Shown: positions 21,901 to 34,584, counted from the first letter of the stretch. The stretch: DNA of 64,000 bases from Histoplasma ohiense (GCA_017607445.1 JAEVHH010000003.1:5704001-5768000); one strand, 5' to 3'. Translations and numbers: made by a program. The notes: a model not told the origin generated them from the letters alone.

Positions 21901-23710
21901 TTATTTCCTCTGGAGATGTAGACTCAAAGCTGTCAATGCTGCTGATTCTACAGAAAAAAATCCATCAGAGACTTCATGACTCTGATCAGAACAGCTTAGT
22001 AGATATCAAATCATCTTCAGTACAGAGAAGCTCAGATTGTTCTGCAGAGTATTCTTATTTCTGAGATTTCTTTGAAACTGACACTGAAGATCATGAACTT
22101 TTCATGCCACATCTAATAGTAATGAAAGCTGCTGAGGATGAAACAGGCTACAAATCATCTACTAATTAACTTCTAGACTTCATTAAAGAATTACAGAAGA
22201 GGGATGTCTTTACTGTAACTCAAAGTCAAAAAGTTGAGAATAGTGCAGAGTCTGAAACTCTTAGAGAAGTCTTCAATATCTTCAGAGATTCTTCAATCAT
22301 CTGATGAGTAGATGAAGATCATGAACTTCTACATCACAATCATGTTATCTACATTCTCTCTAGCAAAGCAATTACTCAGAAGTTATTACAAATATATCAT
22401 GATGATCTCTGAGTAGATTACTTTGATATTGTCAGAATCTTAGAGCTTCTACATTGCAAATATTACTGGAATACACTTCAAAAAGACATTGAAATGTATG
22501 TCAGAGAGTGTGATATCTGCCAGCATATTAAAGCTAAGAGGTATAAATTATACAGACAACTTGTCAAAATCTTCATATCTACTAGATTATTCAGTTCTCT
22601 TGCTATGGATTTCATTGTTGAATTATCATCAGTAATTTGAAAGGGAATCATCTATGATAATATTTTGATCATACTGAACTGCTATACTAAACTAGTTAAG
22701 TACTTCTCTTGCATGACTTCAATTACTGCTTCTGATTTTGCAGAGTTGTTTATAGATGCTATTCTAAGCAATTATGGTTCATCTTTGTCTATCATATCTG
22801 ATAGAGATAAGTTGTTTACCAGTCACTACTGATCAACATTCTGTTATTATTTATGAGTTAAGCACAACCTGAGTACAGCATTCCATCCTCAAACTGATGA
22901 GCAAACAGAATGTCAGAATCAAACATTAGAGAACTATTTACAAACATACTCAAACTATCATCAGAATAACTGAGTGAATCTACTTCCACAGATACAATTC
23001 ATCTACAATTCTGTTTCTCAAGCATCTATTGATATGCCACTGTTTTGAGCACTACTAGATTACAATTCTGTTTCACTGAGAAAGATAATTGATAAAGAAT
23101 CTGAATCTGCAACCCCTATCAATCTTGAGCCCTTAGCTACAGCAAGGATGAAGAAATTACAAGAGATACAAAGCAATCTTCAAGTCAAAGTCCAAAAATC
23201 CTTCAAAAAGCAAGTGGAATACTATAACAGAAGACATCAAGAGAAATCCTTTGTCATTGAAGATCAAGTTCTTCTATTTTTCATGAATATAACAACTTCT
23301 AGATCTTACTGCAAGCTTGAAGATAAATGATTTGAACTATTTACAATTCTGAACATCATCAAATTGCAAGTATATTGAGTAGATCTTCTGAGAATCTTTG
23401 AATCTATACATTCTGTCTTCTATATTACTTTGTTGAAACTCTATTATCAGAGATCAGATAAAGAATCTAAGAAATCTTCTGACATTCTACTCAAAGACAG
23501 AACAGAATATTTTATTGAAGCCATTTTGAATAAACAATTGCACTGTAATAAGAAGCAATATCTTGTCAAGTGAAAAGAATATTCTAATACTGAGAACACT
23601 TGAGAATTCTCTAATAATCTTTTGAATTCCCATAACCTTCTTGAAGAATATGAGAAGATAAATTGAAATCAATCTCTTGTTAAGAAGAAGTGTTTCAGAA
23701 CACAACATTA
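18970..23710 (+). pseudogene. R1 gag-pol remnant
   Basis: Gag from about 18970 (no clear ATG) carries a CCHC knuckle (CLFCEEADHLLKNC, about 19780). A protease-like LVNSEADFNYIS lies near 19990 in the gag frame. RT (20640-21400) lies in a different frame, with [12 protein letters not shown] and an intact YLDDILIYS near 21000. RNase H follows (about 21450-21900), then integrase with its HHCC region (ending CDICQHIK, near 22520) and [16 protein letters not shown] (near 22880). A chromodomain ends the polyprotein (QYLVK.KEYSNTENT.EF, about 23550-23610, with TGA at the aromatic-cage Trp positions). Dozens of TGA codons occur at Arg or Trp positions, as expected from C-to-T mutation. The gag-pol frame change is seen but not precisely placed. 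Confidence 0.88.
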
Positions 23711-24248
23711 GTAGTTCTTCTATTTTTTTCTATAAAAATTTTGAAGTTTCTACTTATCTACACTTCTGCTTTAAACTGTGAAAGATTCTTGAAGCTTAGT
23801 GGCACTCTTCTCCTTTTTATTCTACAAGGTTTTAGAAGTTTAATGAGGCTACATTATGATTTTGAACTCTGATTGAAAGGAAAAAGCAAAGAACCAAGAT
23901 ATTATTCTGGGCATTATGCTCTTGATGAAAAAACTATTTAAAAAAAACACTCAAAGAACTCTTCAGAACACCATCTATAATTTATTCTTCTTTCATAATA
24001 TCAAATTCCCTTTCTTATCAGAATCAAGATTTGCTCAGAGGTTCTGATCCTCTATATTCTTTGTGAAATCACATGTTCTATAATTCTATTTACTTCTGTG
24101 TTGTCAGTTATGATTCTATTTACTTCTATGAGTTTTGTGTTATCAGTGAAACAACAAAGATTCACTGTTGCTTATGATTGTGAATTATCTACAATTACTC
24201 TATGATTTTTTGATCTGCTGGGACAGTGGCTCTTTCAGAGGGGGCAGT

Positions 24249-24631
24249 TGTAAGAAATCTGCACTAAGTTATCAGTGCTAGACTGAAATTGATGATTGCT
24301 CTAAAGATATGACATCACTGAACATAGCACTGTCAACATCATATCAAGTTTGAAATCAAGGTATTATCTTATCACTTGCATCATACTACATCATCTACAT
24401 CATAGCAAAGTTCAATCTGTTTATGATACTGTATATATAGATAGCAGCTGACTCAATCTTCTAGAGATCAGCAGATCATTTTGTTTTAATTTGATCTCTA
24501 CATTCTACAATATTGATATTAATTCAAATTCTCTCTGATATATTACCATATTATTTTCTACAACTTAATTCTTGCAGAGTCTTAAGAACTTCTTGTGATA
24601 TAAGCAGCTAATTCTCATACCGCTGCTTACA
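24249..24631 (+). repeat. R1 3' LTR
   Basis: 383 bp, TGTAAGAAATCTGC ... GCTGCTTACA, followed by the TSD CTCTG. Differences from the 5' copy are transitions. Confidence 0.92.
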
Positions 24632-24636
24632 CTCTG

Positions 24637-25130
24637 TTCAGCTGATAGTCTTTCTTTGAAGTCAAATACTTATACATTCAAATCACATCATCACATTTCA
24701 TGAAAATATCAACATTCATCATATTTCAGTTTTCATTGTATATACATTGTAATGTAAATTCTTCAGTTATAATTGCTCTGCTATCTGACATCATCATTCA
24801 TAACTCTGTCAAATCATCAAAATACTCAAGTGCATCACACTCAAGCCTCACTCAAGAAGAATATTGAATGTGATATAAATCTATATATTGACAACAAATC
24901 ATCACCATCAAACATCTTTCTTTAATTGAAAGATAAAAATATAAGATGTTCAACACTTATTGATACTGAATAGAAAACAATTCCACTGAAAACAATCATT
25001 GATATATTTGTTGATAAAATCAAAAAAAAAAAATTCTTCAATTGAATGTACTTCACTGAGGAATCAAAATATTTATTAACAAAAGATGAAGAAAATGAGA
25101 GAGACAAATCACTCACTCTCTCTCCCCACT
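24637..25130. other. CpG-poor spacer between R1 and the hAT element
   Basis: Continuation of the sequence left of R1. A minus frame at 24922-25116 has no known family. It ends with CCCCACTC (25123-25130), the left copy of the hAT duplication. Confidence 0.45.
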
Positions 25131-26839
25131 CTAGACTGACCGTGTGATTATGTATGAAATTATGATCAATTTTAGTGTTGATCTCATTCTCATATATTTT
25201 GGTTCTGGTTCCATATATTGTTTTTCAAATCAGTTATTTTACACTGTTTGTATTATAGCTCTGATCTCATTTCACTGTTTATAAAAAATATTTAGATCTC
25301 AAATACTGTTCTTATCTTGATTTCTGAATCACAGTCTCATTTGATCCCATTTTATAAAATGAGATCAAACAGAACCATGACTTACTCATAATTACATAAT
25401 ACATATACCTTTATGCTGAATGGTAGCTAATTATGATGTGAGTGTTATCAAATATCATTATCTTTTTGATATCACAACAGAAATATCATTATATGTCTGT
25501 AGACATTTTGAAAATTAAAAAACAAAAACAAAAACAACAACTGAGAATATTATAAAAAAAAAAAAACAAAAATCTTCAGCAAAAAAAAAATAATAAAAAA
25601 AAAAAAATAAAAATAAAATAAAACTCATTTATTCAATCTATAATCATCAAAAAAATTACTATTCAATTCTTCAGTGATCTTCATCATCAATCTAATATCT
25701 CTCACAGTGAAAATCATTCATTCACAATGAATCATAATCTTAAAATCATCTATGAAATGATTAGTGAGATATTGTTACATCTGTTTTCACATGATATCAT
25801 ACACTCAAAAAGTGTGACCAACATTGTCTCCACAGCAACTTGAAAAGTATTGAGAGCAGAATGCTGAAAGTGATACTTTCTCTCATCAATCTCTCAGACA
25901 AGACATGCAAATGCAGTCTTGAGAAAAATGAGATTCTCAGACTTCTGATAATAACAGATTTCACAGATAGCTTCTACTTTCATATCAGTATCTAGTATTA
26001 TCAAAAAGTATTACTTTGAATTTCATACTCTGCTTATTCACTTTTTTTTTTTTTTGTTGGAAGAGGGGGAGAAATCAGAGAGTGAGAGGAGAGAAATTGA
26101 GAAGTGAGAGGGGATGAATGCAGGAAATAGATATATAGATTTCAGAGAGAAAAAAACAGAGACTTGTGGCAATGAATTTGCTAGATAGAATCAATTAATC
26201 AATCAGTATTCATTCACAGAAAACATTGAGATATTCATATTGTTTTTAATAATTAACATACTGCTGCAGAATTATGATGGGTTAGAGAGAGAAGAGAGAA
26301 AGAACAAAGAAAAAGAAAAATATATATGAATGTTAAACTGAGAGATTGTATATACAAATAATCTCCATAGCAACAAAGAAACATCTCATCTGCATTCAGT
26401 CATAATATAACTTGCAGAGTGCATGCAGTATGTGATATCAACAAGTAGCACAAAAATGCAAACAGTGTTGCTATAAGATATGTAATTTCTCATAACATAT
26501 AGAAGTAGATTTTCTTTCTTCTTGAATTCTTTGATATATCTCTGTTCTTTCCATCACATTTCTGTGTGGATAGTAACTTATAAAAAGAATATATTATTTT
26601 CTCTAGAAATCTTCATCATTACAATTAGAATGTATTTCTCTTTCTCTCTTCTGCTGAAAATATATCTGTCTTTCTTTTCAAGAAACATTTGGTGGCTCTA
26701 TGTATCATCAAAACATGCAAGCATCACCATCATCTTGAGAGGAAAGAGAAAGAATTCTTCAAGTGTGGAGAGGCTGATCACAAGACATATTATATTGTCT
26801 TGAAAAAACTTTATAATGAAGTAGATTGATAATGATTTT

Positions 26840-27455
26840 GGATAACACTTCTGCTGAAATTTGACTAATATTATGAAAGGAATGATGCTGATGACTCAAT
26901 ATATGAGAAGTTGAAGAAGAAAGCAGTGAAGTTGCTCATACAGCAGCACTGAAATCAGAAGTGCTTATGAGAATGATTTGAAATTAAGATGAAAAGAAAA
27001 AGAGCTGAGAAGATGACAGCTGTGAAAAAGCACTGTCAGAAAAAGATTGAAAATGTGTTTGTCTATGAGACAAAAAAGCTCAAACTGATAGATTGTATTT
27101 TGAATATATTCATTGATAATATTTTTTGATAACAATTCTGTTGTCTAATTGATTAGCAGACTTCTGAAGAGAATCAGAGCATTGAGACCTTGTTTAGATC
27201 TCATATACACTCAATGATTCAGAACATTGAGAAGACAGTATTGCTTTCTGAGTATACTAATTTACTTACTACAAAGATAGAATCTGAGGCAGCAGATCAG
27301 AAGATGTAGAACTTTGAAGTTTAAATAAATCTAATGAAAAAAGAGAAGAATTCTCTCTCATCTGAGAAGATAGCTGAGAAGGGTTTTGAGATGATTGTTT
27401 CCTCAGATGAGAAGAAGAAGAAAAGAGAGAAGAAGAAAGAGAAAAATTGAATTAT
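26840..27455 (+). pseudogene. Unidentified Lys-rich coding-like stretch in the hAT left arm
   Basis: One plus-strand frame reads for about 200 codons with only TGA/TAG/TAA interruptions explainable by C-to-T or G-to-A changes. Fragments include KLKKKAVKLLIQQH, KMKRKRAEKMTAVKKHC and IENVFVYETKKLKL, then a Lys/Glu-rich end (DEKKKKREKKKEK) at the point where R2 is inserted; the other side of R2 (34585-34660) is also Lys/Arg-rich. I do not recognise a family. It may be a second, accessory gene of the hAT element or an older repeat. Confidence 0.4.
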
Positions 27456-27460
27456 GAAAT

Positions 27461-27731
27461 TGTAATAGACGCAACGGAGATATCTATATTAGAAAATAGC
27501 TATATGGCGATAGAAGAACACAGAACACGCCAGAATTAATGAGGAGAGACATAGTGTATGATATCATAGACAGCTGTAGTGTGTGGTGGTCATCTATATA
27601 ATGCTCACTAATATCTGTAGATATTAGAAGATCAGTGATTAGCTTTGAATAATAGAGATTGCTATCTTCTTAACATTCTACATGCATACTTCACACTACT
27701 CTCATAATTATATCTACAACCATCTCTTACA
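27461..27731 (+). repeat. R2 5' LTR
   Basis: 271 bp. It retains CpG at GACGCAACGG, GGCGATAG and ACACGCC, where the 3' LTR shows GATGCAATGG, GATGATAG and ACATGTC. Confidence 0.92.
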
Positions 27732-27949
27732 ATTCTAATTGCTCATAACTTTATTTGAGTGGTCTGTTGTTACACACATCTACAATAAAGCATGCAACAT
27801 TAGTTAAAACACACAAGATGATCTTGACACATACAAGATTCCTTGAAAACCAATCTGAATCCTCTACTGCCTTCAATGATCACAATGCACATTTGCAACA
27901 GTTGAATGATTAAATCCATGAACAAGAGCAGCAATTAGCTATTCTGCAT

Positions 27950-30900
27950 GTGCAACAGCAGCTCAATGAGTTGAAAGTGCAAATTTATGGAGATACTCTC
28001 ATTGAGTCTCAATTAACTCAGAATACCACCACAGAACCACTGCAAAATCAATCTGTGAATGATACAGATGATGATAATGAAACACCACTGAGATTGAAGA
28101 TTAAGAACTATTATCAAGGAAAAAATATATTAGAATTCAAGAACTATAAAGATTGCATGTTGACTCTCTTTACATACCACTGTCAGTATTATCAAAAGAA
28201 AAAACACAAGATAAATGATGCTAAACTCTATCTTAACACCCACATTAAGCAGAAATGGTTGAATTTTGTATCATTGTATGAGAGACATGGAGGAGCAACA
28301 CTGTTGACTTTTGATGATATGTTATCACATCTAGAAATGCAAATTAACAATCCACAGAACCAGCACTGATTGATGAGTCAAAAGTTTCAAGATACAAAGC
28401 AACAAGAATGACAATCAATATGCAATTTCTCTAAATATCTTGAAGACTGAGAATACTACTTACCCTCATATAGCAAAGAACAAAGAATGGATAACTTGTG
28501 TAGTAAGATGTTGAAGATATTACACACAGAACTCAATCATCAAAATCAGAAGTCTCAGAACTATAAAGAGTTGCTTTGAACTCTACAGACTCTCAAGAAA
28601 AATATGTCAGAGCAACAGTATGCTATCTGCAAAGAAAAACCTGTGATATTCATAGAGAATCAGTGTCATTCTGATAAATCTAGCAACTGTCGGAACAAGA
28701 GAAAACAAGAGAAACAAACAGATTCAACTGAACAAATCAAGAAAGATAAATATAACTGAATGAAGAAGTATTCTCACTGTCATAAGAAGGGTTATATTGC
28801 AAATGATTGTTGAATATTACACTCTGAAAAGCACAACTAAGTTCAATAAGTAAAAAATCAACAATTTCAATTGTAGAAGCAGCTGCTGCATTGAGAGTAT
28901 GAACAACTAGACTGCAAGATAAACAATTATTGATGATGAATACATGAATACTGACAGAAGCAGAATGGTTGATGATGTGGATGCTAGTGGATTCTGACAC
29001 AGATGTGAACTTCATATCTTACATCTGAGCATCAAAATATTTCTCAAAGACAGAAGATAAATCAAAAGTAGTGGAAGTAGTTGATAATCATAAGATTAAA
29101 TCATATGAACAACAAAGAGCTGCAATGAAGATTATCAATGATGAACACATTCTCTGAGAAGGATTCCACCATTTCAAAGAGATCAACATTAGCAGATATG
29201 ATGTAATTTTGAGCATGCTATGATTGGAAGCTGCAAACTCTGATATCAACTGAGTGTGAAGATGCTGAATTTATAGAAAAATGTTGAATATTAACCACAT
29301 GCATCTGAATACTGCTAAAGAATTCACAACACTAATTGATGATGGCAATATTATATTCACTGTCTTATCATTATGAGCTGTGAGTGCAGCAACTGAGTCA
29401 AATATCCCAGATGATTATAAAGATTATTTTGATGTATTTCAAGAAGACATATCTGATGTGGAACATGCATCTCATGATCATGCCATAGAGCTCAAATCTG
29501 GCAAGAAACCCTCATATCAACTGATATATAACTTATCACCTCAAGAACTCTCTGTCCTTCAAGAATATATCAAAAAGATATTAGAGAAGAATTGAATATG
29601 TTCATTCAAAAGCCCAGCCAGCACATCAGTGTTATTCACATCAAAGAAAAATGGAACCCTGCATCTTTGTGTAGATTATCAAGAATTGAATGAAATAACA
29701 GTCAAGAATCAATATCCACTGTCCTTGATAAGTGAAATACTTGATAGATTAGCAGATGCCAAAATATATACACAACTGAACCTTAGAGACACATATCATA
29801 GAATTTGCATATGAGCAGAGAATGAATGAAAAACAGCATTTTGAACACAATATGAACACTTTGAATATCTAGTCTTATCTTTTGAGCTAATCAATATCTC
29901 TGTGATCTTTCAATCTTATATCAACAAAGCTCTCAGTGACCTTTTAGATGTATATTGTGTGGCTTATCTCAATGATATCATAATCTATTCAAACACATTT
30001 GATAAACATGTTGTCCATGTTAAGAATGTGCTGGAACAGTTAAGGTGATGGAGACTATATGCCAAACTTAGTAAGTGTATGTTCCACACAACAGAAATTG
30101 AATTTTTGGGTTTTGTGGTTATCACACAGAGCATTACTGTTGAGAAACACCACATTGACACAATTCTAGATTGATCAGAACCACAAACTATAAATAAATT
30201 GCAAATATTTCTAGAATTTGTCAATTTCTATCATCAATTCATATACAAGTTCTCAATAATAACAGCACCTCTGACTGAATTGTTAAAAGATTACAAAATG
30301 AAAAGAGGGAAGAATAACACATCTGTCCAGTTAGACAATAACTGCAAGCACACAATTTTGCAGTTAAAAGAATGCTTTACAAAAGCATCATTGTTGATTC
30401 ATTTTGATCTGCAGTGAAAACTCTGTATAGAAACAGACAGATCTGATGTTGCAATCACTGCAGTAATATCACAATTAATGAATGATGATCACTGACATTC
30501 AATCATGTTTTGGTCTAGAAAGCTCACAGAAACAGAAAGACATTATCAAATATATAATCTAGAAATGTTGCTGATTGTAGAAGCTTTCAGACAATGATGC
30601 CACTACTTATATAATAGCAGGCATCTGATAACTGTTTTATCTGACCATGTCAATCTCTGATGTTTCATGACAACAAAGCAGCTAAATGAGCATCAGATTC
30701 ACTGAATGGAAATACTCTCAGCATTCAATTTTGAAATAGAGCATCATTCTGAGAAAAATAATCTCACAGATGTATCAAGTTGTTGCTCAGATTTTGTAAA
30801 ACACACAGCTTTCTTGACAGAGTTTTCTACTCTACAAAAGAAGCTGTGTAAGAGGATCTTTAAGTCACTAAAGACAAAAGAAAACACAAAATTAGATCAA

Positions 30901-32600
30901 TGTGTCAAGATGATGCAAAAAGATCTGTAAGCTAATGAAAATTGTTGAATGAAGAAGCTTATAGTCATTAATGATAACAATCTCTGCAGAATAAAGAACA
31001 CATCTGTGGATGAGAATGAGATTGCAGATGTTACAGAATTAAATCTAGAGACTCTGATATCACAGATTCTAACTGTCAAGATATTTGAGTCTGAGACAGT
31101 CTATCACAAAGAGATAGTTGAATCTATCATTGAACTCTTACTGCAGATTCAGAATAGAGATACTGACATGTCTGAACTTCACAGAAGACTAGAGATGAAT
31201 GATACTAGTGTAGATAATTGTTCAATCTGAGCAGTAGATAAAGATGATCTGCTCAGAAAAGATGATAAAGTCTATATACTACAAGACAAGATCATAAGAC
31301 ATGAAATAATGAAAATGAATCACAATGATTCTCAAGATAGCCATTTTGAATGTGACAAAACCATTAAAGCAATCAAATGCAAGTACTTGTGACATGATAT
31401 GAGTGATGAGATTGCAGAATATGTGAGAACTTGCAATGTTTGTCAATGCATCAAGATACCACAGCACAAGCTGTATGGGTTGCTACAATCACATTCAGTG
31501 CCAGATAAGAAATGATATACAATTAGCATGGACTTTATTGAAGGTCTATCAGATAATAAAAAGAGAAGTCAAATCTATAATGCTATTGTTGTATTTGTTG
31601 ATTTATTCATCAAATGAGCCATAATTGTGTCCACATCTTCAGAGCTAGATGCAGAAGAACTCATGAACATTATTGTATGAAGAGTTGCAAAGAACTTTGA
31701 TCTATCTGTGAACATTATTAGCAACTGAGATTCATTAATAAATAGCAAGTTTTGATTGACATTGTGTTATCTGCTTCATGTTCAATGAAAATTATCAACA
31801 GCATTCCACCCGCAAACCGACGGCCAGACAGAACAATTGAACCAGATGATTGAACATTATCTTCACACATATTGCAGCTATCAGCAAGATAATTGAATAG
31901 AATGGATTCCTCTGACACAATGAGCATATAACAACATCTTCCACACATTGATAAAAATGATATCATCTGAAGCAATGATCAGCTGATCAACTGAACTTTG
32001 CATAGACATGAAGCCTTCAAGCACAGATGCATCAAAATCAGTGATGAAACAAATAAAACAAATGAAGCAAGTGAAGAACAAAATCTGAGAATGTCTGAAA
32101 GCTGTCAAAGCAGCTGAGAAAAAGTATTACAATCAGTGTCATATATCAAAAAGCTTTAAGATAAAGAACTGAGTAATGCTGCATGCAAAAAATATATCCA
32201 TCTTGCAATCCTCACTCAAACTAGATCATCAATTTTTGAGTCTCTTTCAAATAATTGATATCTGCAGTACACAGATGTACAAACTGAAACTCATACTGTA
32301 ATATAAAGAAATTCATCTCATATTTCATATTTCTCTTCTCAAATCATATCACATGTGTGACAGACAAATCCTGCAAGCAGAACTGATAATTATAGATGTG
32401 TAAGAGAAATGAGAAATTGAAGCTATATTAGATAAGTGTCAGTATCACAGTCAAACACAATATCTTGTTAAATGAAAAGATTGTACAGACACAGATAATT
32501 CTTGAGAATCTGAGGAAAACTTGATGAACAGTCAGAAGTACTTGAAACAGTTTAATAAAATCTATCAGAAGTCAGTCAGTAAACAAAAACAAAAAAGATG
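27950..32600 (+). pseudogene. R2 gag-pol remnant
   Basis: Gag frame 27950-28369 (TPLRLKIKNYYQG...) is uninterrupted. A degenerate knuckle near 28770 has lost its first Cys and its His to Tyr. Protease MLVDSDTDVNFIS (about 28977) has DSG changed to DSD. RT 29600-30250 includes LHLCVDYQELNEIT, and the catalytic motif reads YLNDI (near 29965), so the first Asp is lost. RNase H (about 30420-30800), integrase zinc region (HNDSQDSHF...CNVCQCIK, 31320-31450) and core ([16 protein letters not shown], near 31797) follow. A chromodomain (QYLVK.KDCTDTDNS.ESEENL) ends near 32525. Pol lies in a different frame from gag. In-frame TGA codons are frequent. Confidence 0.88.
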
Positions 32601-32629
32601 ACAATAACTGCTGAATATACTTATTCCAC

Positions 32630-33771
32630 TCAGAGATTAAAAAATAGATCTGCCTCAGCTTGGTCAGTGTCATTCAAGAAATTATCATCAAGACAAATCT
32701 GCTTATTATTCTGGATTTCCTCAACTGATGAAGCACAATGTTTCAACAATGACTTGAAAGCTGTGACTGATGATGTAATCACTGAGATCTCATCAATCAC
32801 TGTTTCAGTCAGAGTTTCAGAAGAACTGTCTTGTTGAATCTTCTGAATCTTCACAGCAAAGAATCTAACCACTGCAGTCACAGCACTCTGCAAAATGTTA
32901 ATATTCAAAACATCTGCATCAGTGACAATTAAATCCTCAGCAGTGTTGATAACTGCCTGAGTCAATTCAATGACATTCACTGACATCTAATAGAAAGTTA
33001 ATATTATATACTGTAAAAACATCTGTTTTGAATAATAACTTATTGAAATGCAGATGTGCTTCATCATCAAGCAGTGCTTGCATTTTTTGTATTGATTCTC
33101 AGCAGGCTCACAATGATGGTGAGGGGATGTTATCAAATGTTGAATACAATGACAGCAATATGCTGCTGTGTTTCTTTCTAACACTTCAATGAAACTGTTC
33201 ACTTTCTCATCTTCATCTACATTATCAGCTGACTCAAATAATGTATCAAGATCTTGACTCAGTGAGGATGATATCAATGTAATAACAGAATGTGAAAATA
33301 TGCTTTCTGAAATGCTGCTATGATTGAATACCACACTCTGCTGTGACAATAGATCATCAGAGTTTATATAGAATTCTAGAATCTCATCTACATTCTTGTA
33401 GATCTGCATATCAAGTACAAACCTTGCAATGACAGTTTGATATATAGCAAATCTCTCATCTGAAACTTTGTTGAAGAGCAGCATTTTGTGAAATTCATTG
33501 ATCAAAGATTGATTGATTTTGTGAAAATGCTCAGACATCTATAATCTGTTAGTACTCTTAACAATCTCAGTTTAAGAAAACTTACAGCAGCACAACTTCT
33601 ATTTGATATATGACAGACATGACAGCATATTTGTTCATTGTTCACAAAGCAAGAATATACTAAAGAATTCTGCAATCTCTCCAGACAACCCAAGTAAATG
33701 TTCTTGATGACAGACAGCATATCATTCTTCATAGACTTCAAATCAGCAATGGAAACAGCTGGTTCTGACAT
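32630..33771 (-). CDS. Antisense three-exon gene inside R2, Cys/His-cluster protein
   Basis: Minus strand, opposite to gag-pol, between pol and the 3' LTR. Exons 33586-33771 (MSEPAVSIADLK...NRSCAA), 33044-33538 (MSEHFHKINQ...KHICIS) and 32630-32986 (MSVNVIELTQ...ADLFFNL, stop) all join in phase 0, giving 345 residues with no stop. Intron 1 (47 nt) has GTAAGT, a perfect TACTAAC branch site and AG; intron 2 (57 nt) has ATTAAC and TTAG, but its donor reads ATAAGT, as if GT had mutated to AT. Near the end of exon 2 is a Cys/His cluster (YCCHC..., SPHHHCEP, KKCKHC, KHIC) that could bind zinc. Acidic and Ser-rich elsewhere. Not a known retroelement protein (not gag, pol or env). The donor change suggests the copy is no longer fully expressed. 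Function unknown. Confidence 0.68.
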
Positions 33772-34313
33772 TCTATCATAACTTTAATTAGTACCAAGAC
33801 CTTATTCAAAGAAGGAGGAAAAGCAAAAACAACAAGAAAGAAAGACAGATGTTGAAGATTGAAATCAATATTGCAATGATGATCAAAGAAATTGCAACAA
33901 CACAAAACTCAACCCAAAATGAAAAACACAACCACACAATCAAAACTTCAAATTTCACAATAAAAATTGCATAGAAAGATACAGTGTACTTTGTTTGATA
34001 AATTGATGTATTCTTTTTTAATAAAAAATTGTTAATGATGATGTTGATGATGATATTCAATGGAGTGTGATTTTTGGTGTAGAAGTCAAAAAAAAGAGAT
34101 CAGAAGTTGTGTCTAAATTGTGATTGAACTGCAATGATATCAGAGATGGAAAAATGTTCTTCTGAAACAGCAACACTTCAGAATTAATCTCAACAATTAA
34201 TCCAGCCTGATTCTGTGAACTCTATACAATATTAATCATGCAGCATATATTATGAACTTCACATGTTGCAGTAAGAAGCTCTGAGAATCAGATCTTTGAA
34301 GAAGAAAGATAAT

Positions 34314-34584
34314 TGTAATAGATGCAATGGAGATATCTATATTAGAAAATAGCTATATGATGATAGAAGAACACAGAACATGTCAGAATTAATGAGAAGA
34401 GATATAGTGCACAGCATCATAGACAGCTGTAGTATATGATGATTGTCTATATAATGCTCACTGATATCTGTAGATATTAGAAGATCAGTGATTAGCTTTG
34501 AATAATAGAGATTGCTACCTTCTTAACATTCTACATGCGTACTTCACACTACTCTCATAATTATACCTACAACCATCTCTTACA
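34314..34584 (+). repeat. R2 3' LTR
   Basis: 271 bp, same length as the 5' copy; more heavily mutated at CpG sites, though it keeps ATGCGTAC where the 5' LTR has ATGCATAC. Confidence 0.92.

Larger units (their letters stand above)
17603..24631 (+). mobile_element. R1: Ty3/gypsy (chromovirus) LTR retrotransposon, RIP-mutated
   Basis: Bounded by 383-bp LTRs (TGTAAG...TTACA) and a perfect 5-bp duplication CTCTG at 17598-17602 and 24632-24636. The 5' LTR is split by a LINE fragment (17921-18857); subtracting it and its 13-bp duplication gives exactly 383 bp, equal to the 3' copy. Order inside is gag, protease, RT, RNase H, integrase, chromodomain, so it is a Ty3-type chromovirus. Many in-frame TGA codons make it non-functional. 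A purine tract (AGAGGGGG, 24237-24244) precedes the 3' LTR and fits the plus-strand primer site. Confidence 0.92.
27461..34584 (+). mobile_element. R2: chromovirus LTR retrotransposon with an antisense gene
   Basis: Two 271-bp LTRs, 27461-27731 and 34314-34584, begin TGTAATAGA and end TCTCTTACA. The immediate flanks GAAAT and GAAGA are not a clean TSD. Inside: gag (about 27900-28800), protease, RT, RNase H, integrase and chromodomain up to about 32580, then 1.7 kb without sense coding that contains an antisense gene. It lies within the hAT element. All LTR differences I checked are transitions, many at CpG. Confidence 0.9.

Noticed and set aside
33806..34060. 84-codon hydrophobic minus ORF upstream of the R2 antisense gene
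   Set aside because: Ile/Phe/Leu repeats follow from AT-rich repeats (CATCAT, AAC runs); no joined splice structure with the antisense gene.
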